Under the pieces are notes generated by a model, which worked only from the letters and a program-made list of their open reading frames with translations, did no database searches and was not told the DNA's origin. Positions 32,740 through 43,625 of a stretch of DNA of 64,000 nucleotides are shown here, in pieces. Origin of the DNA: Camelus bactrianus (Eukaryota > Chordata > Mammalia > Artiodactyla > Camelidae). The translations under genes were made by a program, and so were the position numbers. Position 1 is the first letter of the stretch; every line of letters starts with the position of its first letter. The stretch is from contig NC_133559.1 of the NCBI RefSeq assembly GCF_048773025.1, positions 3,130,501-3,194,500 on the forward strand, in the 5' to 3' direction.

Positions 32740-32870
32740 ACGGCCCTGGCCAGCGAGGCTCACATCAGGAAGTGGTCCAGATCGGTCAGGCAGCTTGTCC
32801 AGGGCACACAACAATAAGCAGCAATACTGGGATTTGAACCCAGGCCAGCCGGGTCCAGAGCCTCACTTTT
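32740..32870 (-). repeat. MIR fragment
   Basis: AGCTTGTCCAGGGCACACAA, TACTGGGATTTGAACCCAGG and GGGTCCAGAGCCTCAC match the reverse MIR 5' half, including the tRNA-related B-box-like segment. Confidence 0.7.
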
Positions 32871-33329
32871 CACACATCTGGGACCCAAGGGGTGCCTGAA
32901 ATGGTCTCTCGGTCCCCATAAGGGAAGATATAGTGCCACTGCCACCGAGGTGAAGGGGCAGAGAGGCTGGCCCTTGTCCACTCATCTGTCCTCACCCCAC
33001 AGAGGACAGGGGCCTTCTTCCAGCCTTGGGTGGCAGTGGGCAACCCAGTAGGAGAGGACTTAGGGTCCCAGCCTCAGGGGCCTTCTCCTCTGTGGCCCCA
33101 CCGAACCAGCAGGTCAGACGTGTGTCACGTCCATGCTGCTCACACCCCTCAGGGACTGTGGGCCTGGCGCCTGCCAAAGCCACTGTCTGCACACTAATTC
33201 CCTCAGCCCAAAGCCACAGAGGCCACCTCGCCCTCTGGGCCTGCTGGGCTCACACACATGCACAGTGACATGCACACCGAGCCACACATGCCCACAAACT
33301 CAGACCACACAGACCCTCTGCGGCAGCTG

Positions 33330-33400
33330 CTGCCAGCACTCCTGCTTCACAGGTGAGGAAACCGAGGCTCCGCTAGACAGGAGCAGACACGAGAGCCTGT
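33330..33400 (-). repeat. MIR fragment
   Basis: CTTCACAGGTGAGGAAACCG and AGGCTCCGCTAGACAGGAG resemble the reverse MIR core. Confidence 0.5.
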
Positions 33401-33529
33401 GCTTTGAGTCTTTCTCTTTCCTTCTTTCCTCTCCCTCTTTCCCCCTTCCAGTTTTTTGTCCATCTTATTTGACAAGAAAGAGAGCCAGAGAAGGCAACAC
33501 TCTAATGGCCAACAATCGTGGTCTAAGCC

Positions 33530-33605
33530 AGGCAGCCATGTGTCCTGGTTTGCCCGGGACAGTCCCAGTTTTCAGCTAACGTCCCCACCTAACACCTGCC
33601 CTGGT
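33530..33605. repeat. Unclassified old repeat fragment
   Basis: GTGTCCTGGTTTGCCCGGGA followed by CAGTCCCAGTTTTCAGC is a string I recognise as recurrent in mammalian genomes, but I cannot name the family reliably. Confidence 0.3.
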
Positions 33606-33659
33606 TCAGACCTGGGTGAAGCCAAGTGAGCTCCTCTCGTGCTCTGGAGCTGAGGAAAA

Positions 33660-33810
33660 GATGAAATTGAGAGAGAGAGGAAAAAAAAAACCAAAAAACA
33701 AAAATGGGGCGGTTATGAGGATGGGGCAATCATTGAAGGCTTCCTGGAAGAGGCAGGGCTGAGCTGCACCTGGAGAAAGGGGCACAATACCCACCAAGAT
33801 CCTGTGCCCA
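33660..33810 (-). repeat. A-rich tract and L2 fragment
   Basis: A GAGAGAGAGG-A10 low-complexity tract at 33670-33707 precedes GGCTTCCTGGAAGAGGCAGG and GCTGAGCTGCACCTGGAG, the reverse L2 block. Confidence 0.55.
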
Positions 33811-34350
33811 TGACCCAGGCCAGGGCTCAGCTTCCTTCCTCTGTTTAAGGACATTTTGGTTTGAAGGATCCCTGAAAGCATAGACACTGAGTACCAGGCA
33901 GTGTAGGAGACGGGGCCTGGGGCTGCCTTGGCGGGTGTGGCCCGCCTGTCTGCCAAGGATGTGAGGAGGCTGGAGTTGGTGCTGGGCCTTTGTGATGGGA
34001 ACAAAGGCTCTGGCAGCCCCTGGCTGCCCTCCCAGCACCTGCAAGGCAGGCTGGGCCTGGGCCTGCTCCTGGGCACCCAGTGTCCCGCCCCACTGGGTGG
34101 ACAAGGTGCCCCACCTCCCAACCCGACAGGTGCCTCATTGCTGGGCACCTGCCTGTCCTGGCAGGACCGGAGCTGTCCCTGGCCTGGCGGAGGACCTGGG
34201 GCCTGGAAAGGCACCACCCACTGTCTTCCCAGCCAAAGCCTTGCAGTGATTCTGAAGAAACTTTTGGGCTTCCCAAAGCTTAGGAAACATTTTGCTAAAT
34301 GGGGTTGGACTTCCCATAATTGAGGATATATCCTATCCTGCATGGTGGGT
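33810..34350. other. Unique GC-rich sequence, nothing recognised
   Basis: Frames on both strands (up to 245 codons on the minus strand) run through the L2 fragment on the left and have no domain. No gene is supported. Confidence 0.4.
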
Positions 34351-34354
34351 CAGA

Positions 34355-34565
34355 ATGCACACTCTGTGCCGCACTTTTCATCCCAGTTCTGCCACTCAAC
34401 TGGCCAGCCTGGTGACCACTGGCAAGTCACCTGACCCTCCATGCCTCAGTCTTCTCATCTTGAACGTGGGAGAATAATGGCAACTACGCAAAGGGTGTGT
34501 GAGCTGGTGCCAGCTAAGGGTGGCAAAGAGCCTTGGTATACAGTAGGTGCTCGCTAAACGCCAGC
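34355..34565 (+). repeat. MIR SINE, near full length
   Basis: TCCCAGTTCTGCCACTCAAC, TGGCAAGTCACCTGACCCTC, ATGCCTCAGTCTTCTCATCT and ATACAGTAGGTGCTCGCTAA follow the full forward MIR order. Confidence 0.75.
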
Positions 34566-34569
34566 TGCT

Positions 34570-35090
34570 GTAGTCCTTCTTGCTGCACATATGGGGCACA
34601 GAGAGGAGGAGAGACCTGGAATCTGAGACTTGGAAAAAATATTGTCCCGTCTGACCACTGCCCCTCCACAACCTCTCCAATGGGTTGGAGGCTCCTCCTT
34701 GAATACTATCGATGACGGGAAGCTCACTACCTAACCACTGACCGGCCTGTGGACCGGCAGGGGTGTGTGCCCCCCTTGTCAGTGCATTCCTCCATAATCA
34801 GATTACATCCAAACCAGGGAGTGGAAGGTCAGGACTAGTCTGTGCCTCCAGCCTCCCGGTCCAGGGCCCTGCATGTCACCTGAGCGTCCAAGAAGCTGGC
34901 CATGGTGGAGGGAGGGGGAAGAGCCCTCAAACCCCACCTGGTATGGGACCAGGAGCTCTGGGGCTTCAGCGTCACCTGCGTGTGCACACTTGTGTCCCTC
35001 CCAGGACCTTCTGGGAGGCTGTCCCTTGGCCTTCTCCACCTGCTCCTGGCTCCTCTCCCCACCACTTCTGGAAGCAGGAGGTGGCTTGGG
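34570..35090. other. Unique sequence, nothing recognised
   Basis: No repeat or exon was seen beyond the MIRs on either side. Confidence 0.35.
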
Positions 35091-35094
35091 AGAA

Positions 35095-35215
35095 GGGTCA
35101 TCTGAGTTCTAGACCCTGCTCTGTCTTGGGTGGCTGGGCAGAGACAGACAAGTGTGCTCCCTCCTCTGAGCCTTAGGCTCCCTGTGTAGGAAAGGAGGGC
35201 AGGATTCAGTGACCT
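35095..35215 (+). repeat. MIR fragment, diverged
   Basis: GAGTTCTAGACCCTGCTCTG, then CTCCCTCCTCTGAGCCTTAG and GCTCCCTGTGTAGGAAAGG give a forward MIR pattern. Confidence 0.5.
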
Positions 35216-36675
35216 TGGTGGGCCACCCGGCTCTGCACTTAACCTCCACCAGCTAGGAGAGCAGGATCACCTGTGCTCGCCCTTGGGGGCCTCTCGGGGG
35301 CCCAGCACTAGTCCCCGTGACAGCCTGTGCCCCGGAACGCACAGTGGGAAGAGGAGCTGCCCTTGGTATGGGCACCGAGGACATGCCCAGGGGGGCCTCG
35401 GGGCTGCAGCACTGGCTGCCACACCTCAACGCTCTGCTGGGCCCCTTGAGGGTCCCAATGCCTGCCCTTCGGCCCCCAGGCTCAAACTGGGGCCATTATG
35501 CTGGCTTCTGGGGACACTCTGTCTGTCCCCTGGGCCATGAGGCTCCACACATGCATGAGCCGCCATGCCCTGCAGCCAGGATGCACACCCCTCACCGCCT
35601 CACAGCCCAGCATCTGCTCCCCCATCTCTGTCTTCTGTCCTGCGAGTCTGGGCACTGTCCCAGGACCCAGTCCAAACCCCACAGCCCTGCATGGGGCCGT
35701 CCCGGGGACTCACCCTGTAGGAGAACTTGCCATTTGGGGCTCTTCTGGTCCATCAGACCTGGCTGTCCCAGCCCCTGGCCCCCTGGCCTGGCCACCTTGG
35801 AGCAGCTCCCTTTGGACTGGGGGAGGGCTGCGGGGTGGAGCAGAAAGGCTGGGAGACAGAGGAAGCCTCTCTCCCAGGTCTGCAGACCAGCCCCAGGAGC
35901 AGACTCCCGAGAAGTCAGGAGAGAGAGAGAGAGAGAGAGCGTGCGCATGCAAGCAAGGGCTGCCCAGCAAGCCACAGCACAACCACGCGGCGCAGGCCCT
36001 CCTCCGGCCCCCAGCCCCCTCCCGCCCTGGCACACACCCTGCCAGCTGCAGACAGGAGCCATGCCCCGGAGGGAGGCGGCCACTTCCTGCCTCCCCACGC
36101 GCTCCGGCACTCTTCTCCTCAGCAGGACCCGGTGGGCCCGAGGGATTTACTGCCCATGGGAGACCCATGCCTTGGGTAGCAGAGGAGACCCCAGGTCCCA
36201 AAGGGAGTCACACCCTCCACCAAGGCCGCCCTCGCTCCTTCAGATAATCTTTCAGGCAGCAGGAGCCACACTGGGGGGCATTCGTGGAGAGAAAGGGCCC
36301 AGGAGAGCTCAGCTCAAGGGGAGGAAGGGTGCAGGCTTCCTGCCCTGGACCTACGGCTTCAGGCCGGTGCCCGTGGGAGGAGGGGCTGTAATGGGGTAGA
36401 GTGGCGAGGAGAAGGCTGGAACAGAGGGGCTCTGTTGGAGAGGAGGGGGCTGTTGAACAGGCAAGGGCGGGTGAGGTCCCGAGGCTCAGAGGGAATTCCA
36501 GAAGCTGGGGGTGTGGGCAGCACCCCAGCATGGGCTGTGGTTGCTGGTGACCCATAACGAAGCTCTCATAGGAGACTCACAGATGGGGAGAAGGGAGGAA
36601 GGACGAGGGGAAGGGAGGGAGCCTGTTGTCACAGGGGTCTCAGCCCCTGGGGTCTCCTCCCTGATTGGCCCCCCT
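35215..36675. other. GC-rich stretch with a long spurious frame and a (GA)n tract
   Basis: A 360-codon frame opens here, but it is compositionally biased (Pro/Arg/Gly/Ser), has no domain and crosses a GA repeat at 35919-35939 that yields an Arg-Glu run. Other frames of similar length overlap it on both strands. I treat the segment as noncoding. Confidence 0.5.
35919..35939. repeat. (GA)n microsatellite
   Basis: About ten GA units, followed by the alternating CGTGCGCATGC. Confidence 0.85.
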
Positions 36676-36679
36676 CCTT

Positions 36680-36880
36680 CCTACAAGGGCCCAGAGGCCC
36701 AGTTCAAATGCTGCCTCCTCCCGGGAGCCCTCCTGGATACACAAGCCTTCTCTGTTATCCAGTCCTTGTGAGAGCTTATCTTGGCATATTTGTGGACAGA
36801 AGGGCTGGACATTTGCTGAGGGTGGGGACCACAACTCAGCTGCCTTAGGGCACAGGCCGGGTCCAGAGGGTTACCTGACA
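36680..36880 (+). repeat. L2 LINE fragment
   Basis: CAGTTCAAATGCTGCCTCCT, CCCGGGAGCCCTCCTGGAT and GAGGGTGGGGACCACAACTC follow the forward L2 3' order. Confidence 0.6.
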
Positions 36881-37194
36881 TGCACAAAGGTGGGCCCATA
36901 GGCTTCCCACTGGGGTGCAGTGGTGAGAGGCTAGGGGAGGGGCAGAGCCACGTCTGGGTCTCTGGGGTCAATCCCCTTCCCTGTATCCAGGTGGGTTGCA
37001 GGCAGAGGGACCAGAGTTGGGAGCAACCCAAAGGCTGGGGCTTTGGACAGGTTTCTGGTGCTTTGTTGCGCCATCTCCTGGGCAAATGCCAAACTGCACC
37101 CAGAACTTCCTAGGATGGGAGAGAATCCAGCCTCTCCTAGGAAACCTCCCAACCAGGGTGGCCTGGGGAGCCCCCAGGAGGGCGCCCATCCCTA

Positions 37195-37365
37195 CTCTAA
37201 ATGCTGTGATTAGTGACTGAGGTCATCTTCATGCCACAGCCTCATGAGAAAGGTTCCACCATCACCCTCATGTTCCAGGGGAGAAAACTGACCCAGGGCG
37301 ACAGGGTGCCCCTGCTGGGGCTGAACCAGCCATCTCAGGTCCTCTGGCAGCACGGCCGTGAGGCC
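37195..37365 (-). repeat. MIR fragment, diverged
   Basis: CTCATGAGAAAGGTTCCACC, TTCCAGGGGAGAAAACTGAC and GCCCCTGCTGGGGCTGAACC are in reverse MIR order. Confidence 0.5.
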
Positions 37366-37544
37366 CGAGGGCCAGTCCTGGCAACACGCCCACAACGGTA
37401 CCTGGTGCAGGGCCAGTGCGCAGTAAATTCCTGTATCCCCATGCAGACCTCACCGGCCTGGCAGGCTGGGTCAGTCATGGGCATGGGCCCCAAGCCCTAT
37501 GAGCAGCACATGGTCAGCCCAGCCCAGCAAGAATGACTGTTGTG

Positions 37545-37982
37545 CAGGTGAAATAATGGGCCCAGAGACGGCCACGTCCTCATCCCTGGAACCTGTGAAT
37601 GTGTCACTTTACAGAACAGAAGGGACTTTGCAGGTGTGTGATTGAGTCATGGACCCTGAGGTGGGCCCGATGCCATCACAAAGGTCCTTGTACGGGGGAG
37701 GCGGGGGTGGGGAGTGAGAGATGCGATGGCAGAAGTGAGAGGCTGGAGTGACTCGGGACACAAGCCAAGGGACACAGGTGCCTCTAGAAGCCGGAAAAGG
37801 AAGGAAACAGATTTTCCCCTGGAGCCTCCAGAAAGAACCAGCCATGCGACGCCTTGGTTCTAGCCCAACGAGACTTGTGTCTGACCTCTGACCTCTGGAC
37901 TACAAGGTAATAAACTTGTGTTGCTTTAAGCTGCCAAGTTCTAGGGGGTCTGTCACAGCAGCCGGAGGAGAATAATACAACC
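37545..37982 (+). mobile_element. MLT1-type (ERVL-MaLR) solitary LTR fossil
   Basis: Forward LTR. CCTCATCCCTGGAACCTGTG, GACTTTGCAGGTGTGTGATT, ACAAGCCAAGGGACACAGGT, GCCTCTAGAAGCCGGAAAAG and the close GGAGAATAATACA give the MLT1 order at about full LTR length. No internal region is present. Old and decayed. Confidence 0.75.
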
Positions 37983-37984
37983 AG

Positions 37985-38050
37985 GAAGAAACCTGTTCCC
38001 AGACTTGCAGCACCTGACGTACAACAGTTGCTCAATAGGCACTCTTTTCC
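37985..38050 (+). repeat. L2 3' tail fragment
   Basis: GCAGCACCTGACGTACAACA followed by GTTGCTCAATAGGC resembles the forward L2 tail, split or truncated at the LTR boundary. Confidence 0.45.
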
Positions 38051-38392
38051 AGGTGCTGATCCAGGCGCCCAAAGCCCCTCCCCAGTCAGCCAAGTCCGAG
38101 GCGGAGGAAGGACCAATCGCTCACAGATGGCCTGGAAGTGTCCTTGACCCCAACATGATCACATGTGAAACCTCGAGGAAGAGTAGGCAGCTTGTGGTTG
38201 CTGGAATTTTACCTTAGAGCAAAGCCCTGGAGAGGGAAGAAAAGTCCTAGAATGGAGTAAGGACCTGCTCAGAACATCAGCTCTCAGCCCAGGAAGCTGG
38301 GGTAAACGTCCATCCCCGATGCCTACAGGAATCTCATTTCCTCTTTACCTTCCCCTTGTCCCATCCCCTAGCACAAGCTGACTTAAAAACTT

Positions 38393-38497
38393 GTATTCGG
38401 TCAACAAACATTGATCAAGCGCCTACTCTGTGCTCTGCAACAAGCACTGGAGAGATAAAGAGGACCCTTAAGATATGGTCCCTGCCTTCATAGAGAG
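38393..38497 (-). repeat. L2 3' fragment (left arm of an inverted L2 pair)
   Basis: TCAACAAACATTGATCAAGC, GCCTACTCTGTGCTCTGC and GGTCCCTGCCTTCATAGAGA are reverse L2. Confidence 0.65.
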
Positions 38498-38514
38498 AGC
38501 ACGCATGCTGAGCA

Positions 38515-38728
38515 CAGACTGCCTCAGGGCCTTTGCACTTCCCTTGGCTTGGAATTCTCTGCCTGATGCTTCCTCCTCAGCAAGGCCTTCTGGGACCAGC
38601 CCAGCTAAAGTTGCAACCCTGTTCCCCTCCCTTGTTCTGCTTCATGGCACCTCTCAGCACCTGGCATCACACCTGCTGCCCGGAACAGTCTTGGGCACAT
38701 AGCACGTAATTAATAAATACTTGTGAAC
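38515..38728 (+). repeat. L2 3' fragment (right arm of an inverted L2 pair)
   Basis: CCTCAGGGCCTTTGCACTTC, CTTGGAATTCTCTGCCTGAT, CTTGGGCACATAGCACGTAA and TTAATAAATACTTGTGAACT follow forward L2 order to its end. Confidence 0.75.
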
Positions 38729-39179
38729 TGATGCACACACGTGAATGGCTGTGTAGAAGTGGGGACAGAGGTGTAAACAGGCAGCCATGGTGAAGACACA
38801 AGCAAATGCTGGGAGAGATGCCCAGTTTTCAAACGGTTTTTGCTCTAACCTCGAAGGTTGTGGGTGAAAGCTGCTGTGGACACAGGGAGAGTCTTACAGT
38901 GATGCTCTTCGAGCCAGTTAAATCCACACGGTGCCAAACGGGATAGCCGAGGTCCCTTGACTGCCAGCTTATCTACCACCTTGAACCCTGTTGAGGGGAA
39001 AGCAGGGTGGTGGGTGGCTGGGTGGAGGCCATGGCCAGTATGGCAGACAGGTGGACCCCAGGTGCAGTAGCCCCTGGGGGGTGGTCTGTGCCACCTCCAG
39101 CTCCCTGGGGTCCCCAACACTGCACCCGGGACATCACACCCTGAGCCCCAGAACAGTCATTTCTACAGCTAAGCTGATC

Positions 39180-39375
39180 TCTCCTTTTTTCCATCTGAAG
39201 TCTTGATCACACACTTATTTGGAAAGGGGTTAGAGTTCAGGGCAACAGACCCTCTTGGCCGAACTTTGCCAGACCTGGCCATTTATCTTCATGCCATTTT
39301 GAGCTTCGTTTAAGTCAACGCTCAGTTTATCGTTTAATTAGGTTGCCCAAGTTCTCTTCCCTTTTTCATGTCACA
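39180..39375. promoter_or_regulatory. AT-rich candidate conserved noncoding element
   Basis: Contains CACTTATTTGGAAAGGGG, GGCCATTTATCTTCATGCCA, GCTTCGTTTAAGTCAACGC and CAGTTTATCGTTTAATTAGG, with a TAATTA homeodomain core at 39335-39340 beside a GATA-type TTATCG. No repeat family is recognised. Function inferred. Confidence 0.4.
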
Positions 39376-39679
39376 GAAATCTGAACCAGACAGGCACACA
39401 GAGTCACACACCAGCCAAGGGACCGGCTGAAAGCAACCAGACCCTGGTGAGCAGGAGAGAGGCAGGAGGGGTTCAGGCCCCCCGAAATATTCCAAGGCTT
39501 CTGGGGAGAAGCGACTTACAAGCCAACAGCCTCTCAGGCTGCCTGGGCCTCTCAGCCTCCTGCCCTGACTCACGAGCTCTGTGCTCCCAAGCGTTACAAG
39601 AAGTCCCCCAGAAGGCCAACACTCACTAGCTGGAGAGAAAACAGACTTTGGACCCCAGCTCAGCTGGAGACGCACAAAG

Positions 39680-39910
39680 GCAGAGACGGGGCGAAGGGAG
39701 CGGAGAGGCATTCCTGCTGCATAGAACGCCTTTCCATCGGGCCGGGAAGAGGGCCGGGAGAGCCGCCGCCAAACCCGGCTGCTGGCGCCTCCGAGCAGCT
39801 GCCGCTTGGCCACAGGGGCACAAGTCCTCCGAGCGCCTCCCGCCCAAGCGCTCAGTACCCTCACCTGCCCGCTCCAGGCCAGGCCCGCCAAGGGCGTGAG
39901 CCAAGTACCT
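39680..39910. promoter_or_regulatory. CpG-rich patch
   Basis: By eye about 20 CpG in 230 bases and high GC, including GCCGGGAGAGCCGCCGCC. It is a candidate orphan CpG island. No exon or promoter partner is recognised. Confidence 0.4.
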
Positions 39911-40069
39911 AAGCGGAGGCCCTGCCTTCCTGGCATGGAGGCCCAGCCCTGCCGTCTGGGAGCCCACATGCCCAACGAAGGAGAGACAAAGCTGAGAGGG
40001 GGCCAGGGCTCCGGCGGTCACCAGCTCCCTCCCCCGGCAGGAGCCAGGGCCAGGGCCAGCCCCTGTGTT

Positions 40070-40250
40070 CCTGAGCACCAGGCGCTGTGCTCAGCAAGGG
40101 ACATGGATCGACTCTCAGACCCTCACAGCCATCGCAGGGGAAACCAAGGCCCAGAGAGGTTGTCTGCCTTCTACCAAAAGCTCAGAAGGAACAAGGCCTG
40201 GATTTGAATTCAGAGAGCACCAGTCTGGATCAGAACACTTAAGGGTGTCC
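40070..40250 (-). repeat. MIR SINE
   Basis: GAGCACCAGGCGCTGTGCTC, CACAGCCATCGCAGGGGAAA, CCAAGGCCCAGAGAGGTTGT and CCTGGATTTGAATTCAGAG are in reverse MIR order. Confidence 0.65.
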
Positions 40251-40689
40251 ATACCCAACAAACACTGATTTGATTTAAACTCAGGGCTTGAAAAGACAAG
40301 AGGGAAAAAGGAAGCAGCCCGAGGACCGTCGCTGGCACCTCTCGTGGTTCAGCATCCAGCCCCTCACACTGCTGTGTCCTCACAGCCCTCCAGTTACAGC
40401 TCCCTGGCGTGGCCGGGGCCCCACAGACTCAGCCCGGGTTGGAGGGGCTCAGCTCCTGGGAAGCTGCCTAGTTCTCGGTGGTCTTGGGTGCCCTTTGTTC
40501 ATGCACTCAGCTTAACCCCGGGGGCACCCTTCCTGGGAGAGCTGGCCAAGCCACAGCACCTGCGGCCAAGCCCCCAGCTTCAGCGGAGGAGGAGCCCAGG
40601 CAGAGGCCGGTTACACACGGGGCCCGGGACATGCATTTGCCATGCTGTTTGCAGATAGTGCCGAGTACACAGCCCAGGGAACCACGCTG

Positions 40690-41250
40690 TCTTAGGCAGT
40701 TTTGCAGAAGCAGACAAGGACGTGTGTGCAAGTGATTTATAAGGCAGAGCACCCAGGGAGCAGGGACAGGACAGGATGAGGAAGCAGGGGCCACTCCAGG
40801 TAAAGCCCCAGCCCGGCCCAGGGGAGCTCCGGATGGTAAGTTGCTCTTTTGCTGGAAGCTGAGGGGCTGGGCTTCATGCTCCCACACCTGCAGGTGATGA
40901 GAAGTCCCAATCCCTCCCCAAAGCACACAGGGACCAGGTGTCCAGGAGCAGCAGGACAGACTCAGACCTACATTCTCGGAGCTCAGGAAGCCGTGGATGA
41001 ACTGCCCAGTGGGATGGACGGCCGGGTAGAGATGGCCAGCCAACCCTTCACCATGCCTGGCCCCTCCTGCAGTGGACAGTTGTCACTAGCCAGCGCCCTT
41101 CGATCCTGGAGAGGCCCATGGAAGGACACAAGACACCTCAAGGCCAAGGTGTGGGAGTGTCCAGTGGCTTTCTCCCCTGTGTCTGCCAGTGATGGAATCA
41201 GGAAACTCTGTAAGCCACAAGCTGGCAGAACCAAAGGCTAAAGGGAATTG
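40690..41250 (+). repeat. Possible unclassified ancient repeat
   Basis: GCAGAAGCAGACAAGGACGT, GTGCAAGTGATTTATAAGGC and CAGGGGAGCTCCGGATGG resemble a class of old mammalian LTR-like repeats, but I cannot assign a family or firm limits. It could be unique sequence. Confidence 0.25.
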
Positions 41251-41369
41251 GAGACCCTGTGTCACCCAACCAGGAACCACAGTGGGCGTGGGGCTCCCTG
41301 TTACAGCACCTGGCAGTGCTTGCCCTGACTAATGCAACTGACTTTATCAGGGATTCTGCGGTCAGCACA

Positions 41370-41818
41370 ACAATGGCCATGAAATATATCCAGGTCCTAA
41401 TCCCTGGAACCAGGGGTGATGCTCCCTTACTTGGCAAAGGGAAACAAAGTTTGCTAACCAGCTGACCTGGCGATGAGACAGTCTCCTGGATTGTCCAGGT
41501 GGGTCCCCGGAATCACAAGTGGCAGGAGGAGATAGGAAAGAGTCAGAGGAGCTGTGCTTGCAGGAGCGGGGCAGGGAGAGGCAACGCTGCTGGCTTTGAA
41601 GATGGAGGAAGGGGCCACAAGCCAAGGAACGTGGGCACCTCCAGAAACTGGAAAAGGCCAGGAAACGGAATCTCCCCTAGAGCCCCCAGAGGGAATGCAG
41701 CTCTGCCCACACCTCAATTTTAGCCCAGTTAGACTTCAGCCTCTGGGACAATAAGATACTAAAAGTGTGTCATTTTAAGCCACTGATAATCTGTTATGGC
41801 GGCAGCAAGAGCTAACAC
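41370..41818 (+). mobile_element. MLT1-type (ERVL-MaLR) solitary LTR fossil
   Basis: Forward LTR. GGTCCTAATCCCTGGAACCA, GGAGGAAGGGGCCACAAGCC, CACCTCCAGAAACTGGAAAA, TTTAAGCCACTGATAATCTG and the close AAGAGCTAACACCCA follow MLT1 order at about full LTR length. Solitary, old and degraded. Confidence 0.75.
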
Positions 41819-41819
41819 C

Positions 41820-43370
41820 CAACTCTTCCACGGTGGTGACAAGAGCAGGGGACGGGAGGGGCCTTCTGGGCCGGCTCAGAAAGGAGAGAGAAGGTGCGCT
41901 GTGCCTTCTCCTGTCAGCTCCTACCCCACCCTGCCAGCCCTGTTCCTCCTTTCCCCTCCCCACTGGGCCAGTGGTCTCCAAAATCCTGGAACGAGCACTA
42001 ACGAGAATGGAGGCTTTCTGGGTGGGAGCAGAGCTGCAGCAGTTAGGACAGCAGGAATGCACAGACCATTCCCAACACGGGTGGCTCACCCCAGCACCCC
42101 AACATGGCCAGGGAGAAAGGGAGGAGCCCCAGGAACACAGCCATGCCTGGAGAATCAATCTTGGTCTGGCTTCTGGTGACCCCATCCCAAACCCATCAGT
42201 GGGGTCTGCAGCTTCCACTGTCTCTACTAGTGAAGATATTATTAACCACTTTATAAGCCATTCCGCACCTCAGGAGGGATGTCTAGGGCCCATGTGGCAG
42301 AACTCCAGGGCGGCTGCTCAGCTGTGCAACACGGTCCTCCTGATGGCCATGCAGGGAGCACAGTCACAGAGACCACAGCCAGAATGGCACTCCCTGGAGT
42401 TGTGCAGTGTGCAACCTGCACAACTCTGCACTGCAGCCTTGGGTGCCTCCTTGGTGTTCCTCCCAAGTCACTGACACTATGCTACAAGGAAGACTTCTTT
42501 TGTTATCACACCTACTTGGCAGTTGGAGCAACCAAGCTTTGGGAAGATTCTGAAACTTGCAAAGACTCCATGGCTGGGAAGTTGCAGTGTTGAGACTCAG
42601 AGACTTGGACTTGGGTCTAGGACACCAAGCCACACCCTCACTTATCACCAGATGGTGCTGCTTCTCTCCCAAGGAGGCTGTGATGGCACACAGATAATTG
42701 TTTAGGAACGCCTGTCCCCAGCAGCTGGTGATGAATTAGGAGTGTCCTCTCGCCAGGTTTTATACTGCCTGCTAGCGGCACGTGAAAAATGGATCCTCCT
42801 TTGACTAAAGGCTTAAGAATACTGGGAAGAGCTGGACCTAGGGGCTTGCCGCCAACTAGGGAAGGCTGCCTCTGGTGTGGTTGGGGTTGTGCCCTTCTCC
42901 CAGCAGCTTGGTCAGTCCAAGGTTCAGGCCTCGCTTGCCAGAGGCCTCCCAGCTCTGTGGGTCCCTGGTTCCCCTGCAGCCCTGGAGCTGTTCTCCCTGC
43001 AGCCAGCAAGTGACTACTCCCCAGGTGGGCTCTCCAAATGCGGTGCTCAAGAACCACACAGCTGCCTCCCCTGGGAGAAACCAAGGTTGATCATGTGTTT
43101 CTCCGGGGGAGCTGACCCAGTCACCCAGCCCGGCACAAGGGCTGCTGGTGTGACAGCTTCCATCACATGGTGAAGGCTGCTGTCCCTACACTCCAGAGGT
43201 CTGCAGGGAACTGGCAGTCAGAAATGGACTACAATGGGTAGTTGTCCCTCCAGGCATCATTGCCCGTGGCCACCTGCCCTTCTGGGAAAGGCCCCCGCCC
43301 CAGCCAGCGCTGGGGTGAACGTTCCCACACAGGGAGCGGGAGGGGGTTCAGAGCTCTAGAGAGGGGGAGC
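41820..43370. other. Mostly unique sequence, possible unnamed repeat at 42230-42640
   Basis: TTAACCACTTTATAAGCCAT near 42242 and TGCAGTGTGCAACCTGCACA at 42403-42422 sit in mid-GC DNA that looks like a decayed repeat. The second string recurs in altered form at 31262-31282. No gene is supported. Confidence 0.35.
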
Positions 43371-43374
43371 GACA

Positions 43375-43625
43375 GGGCTGTGTGCACGTGTGCGCGGGGG
43401 GGAGCATGTGTGCACACATATATTGTGTTCCCAGGTGTTTGTCTGCGACGTGTGTTTGTGTGCACGTGTTAGAGTGTCCCGGGGCCCATCTGTGCATGCG
43501 TGTCTGTATGTGTGTGTCTGCGTGTTCCTCGGCACAGGTACCCTGTGTGTCATGTGTTCCCCCGTCTGTGTTTGTCCTGAGTGTCCCTGAGCCCGTGCGT
43601 GTCCATGTGTCTGTGAGTGCTGCCC
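43375..43625. repeat. TG-rich cryptic simple repeat
   Basis: About 250 bases of interrupted TGTGTG/GTGTGC units with several alternating purine-pyrimidine runs. Cys/Val-rich frames here are artefacts. Confidence 0.8.

Noticed and set aside
35713-35760. Minus-strand GGCAAGTTCTCCTACAGG followed by a GTGAGT-like donor
   Set aside because: The reading frame has a stop 30 bases upstream and no acceptor with a pyrimidine tract precedes it, so a real exon is unlikely.
35317-36399. 360-codon open frame on the plus strand
   Set aside because: It crosses a GA microsatellite that gives an Arg-Glu run, has no domain, and similar-length frames overlap it on both strands. It is a GC-rich shadow frame.
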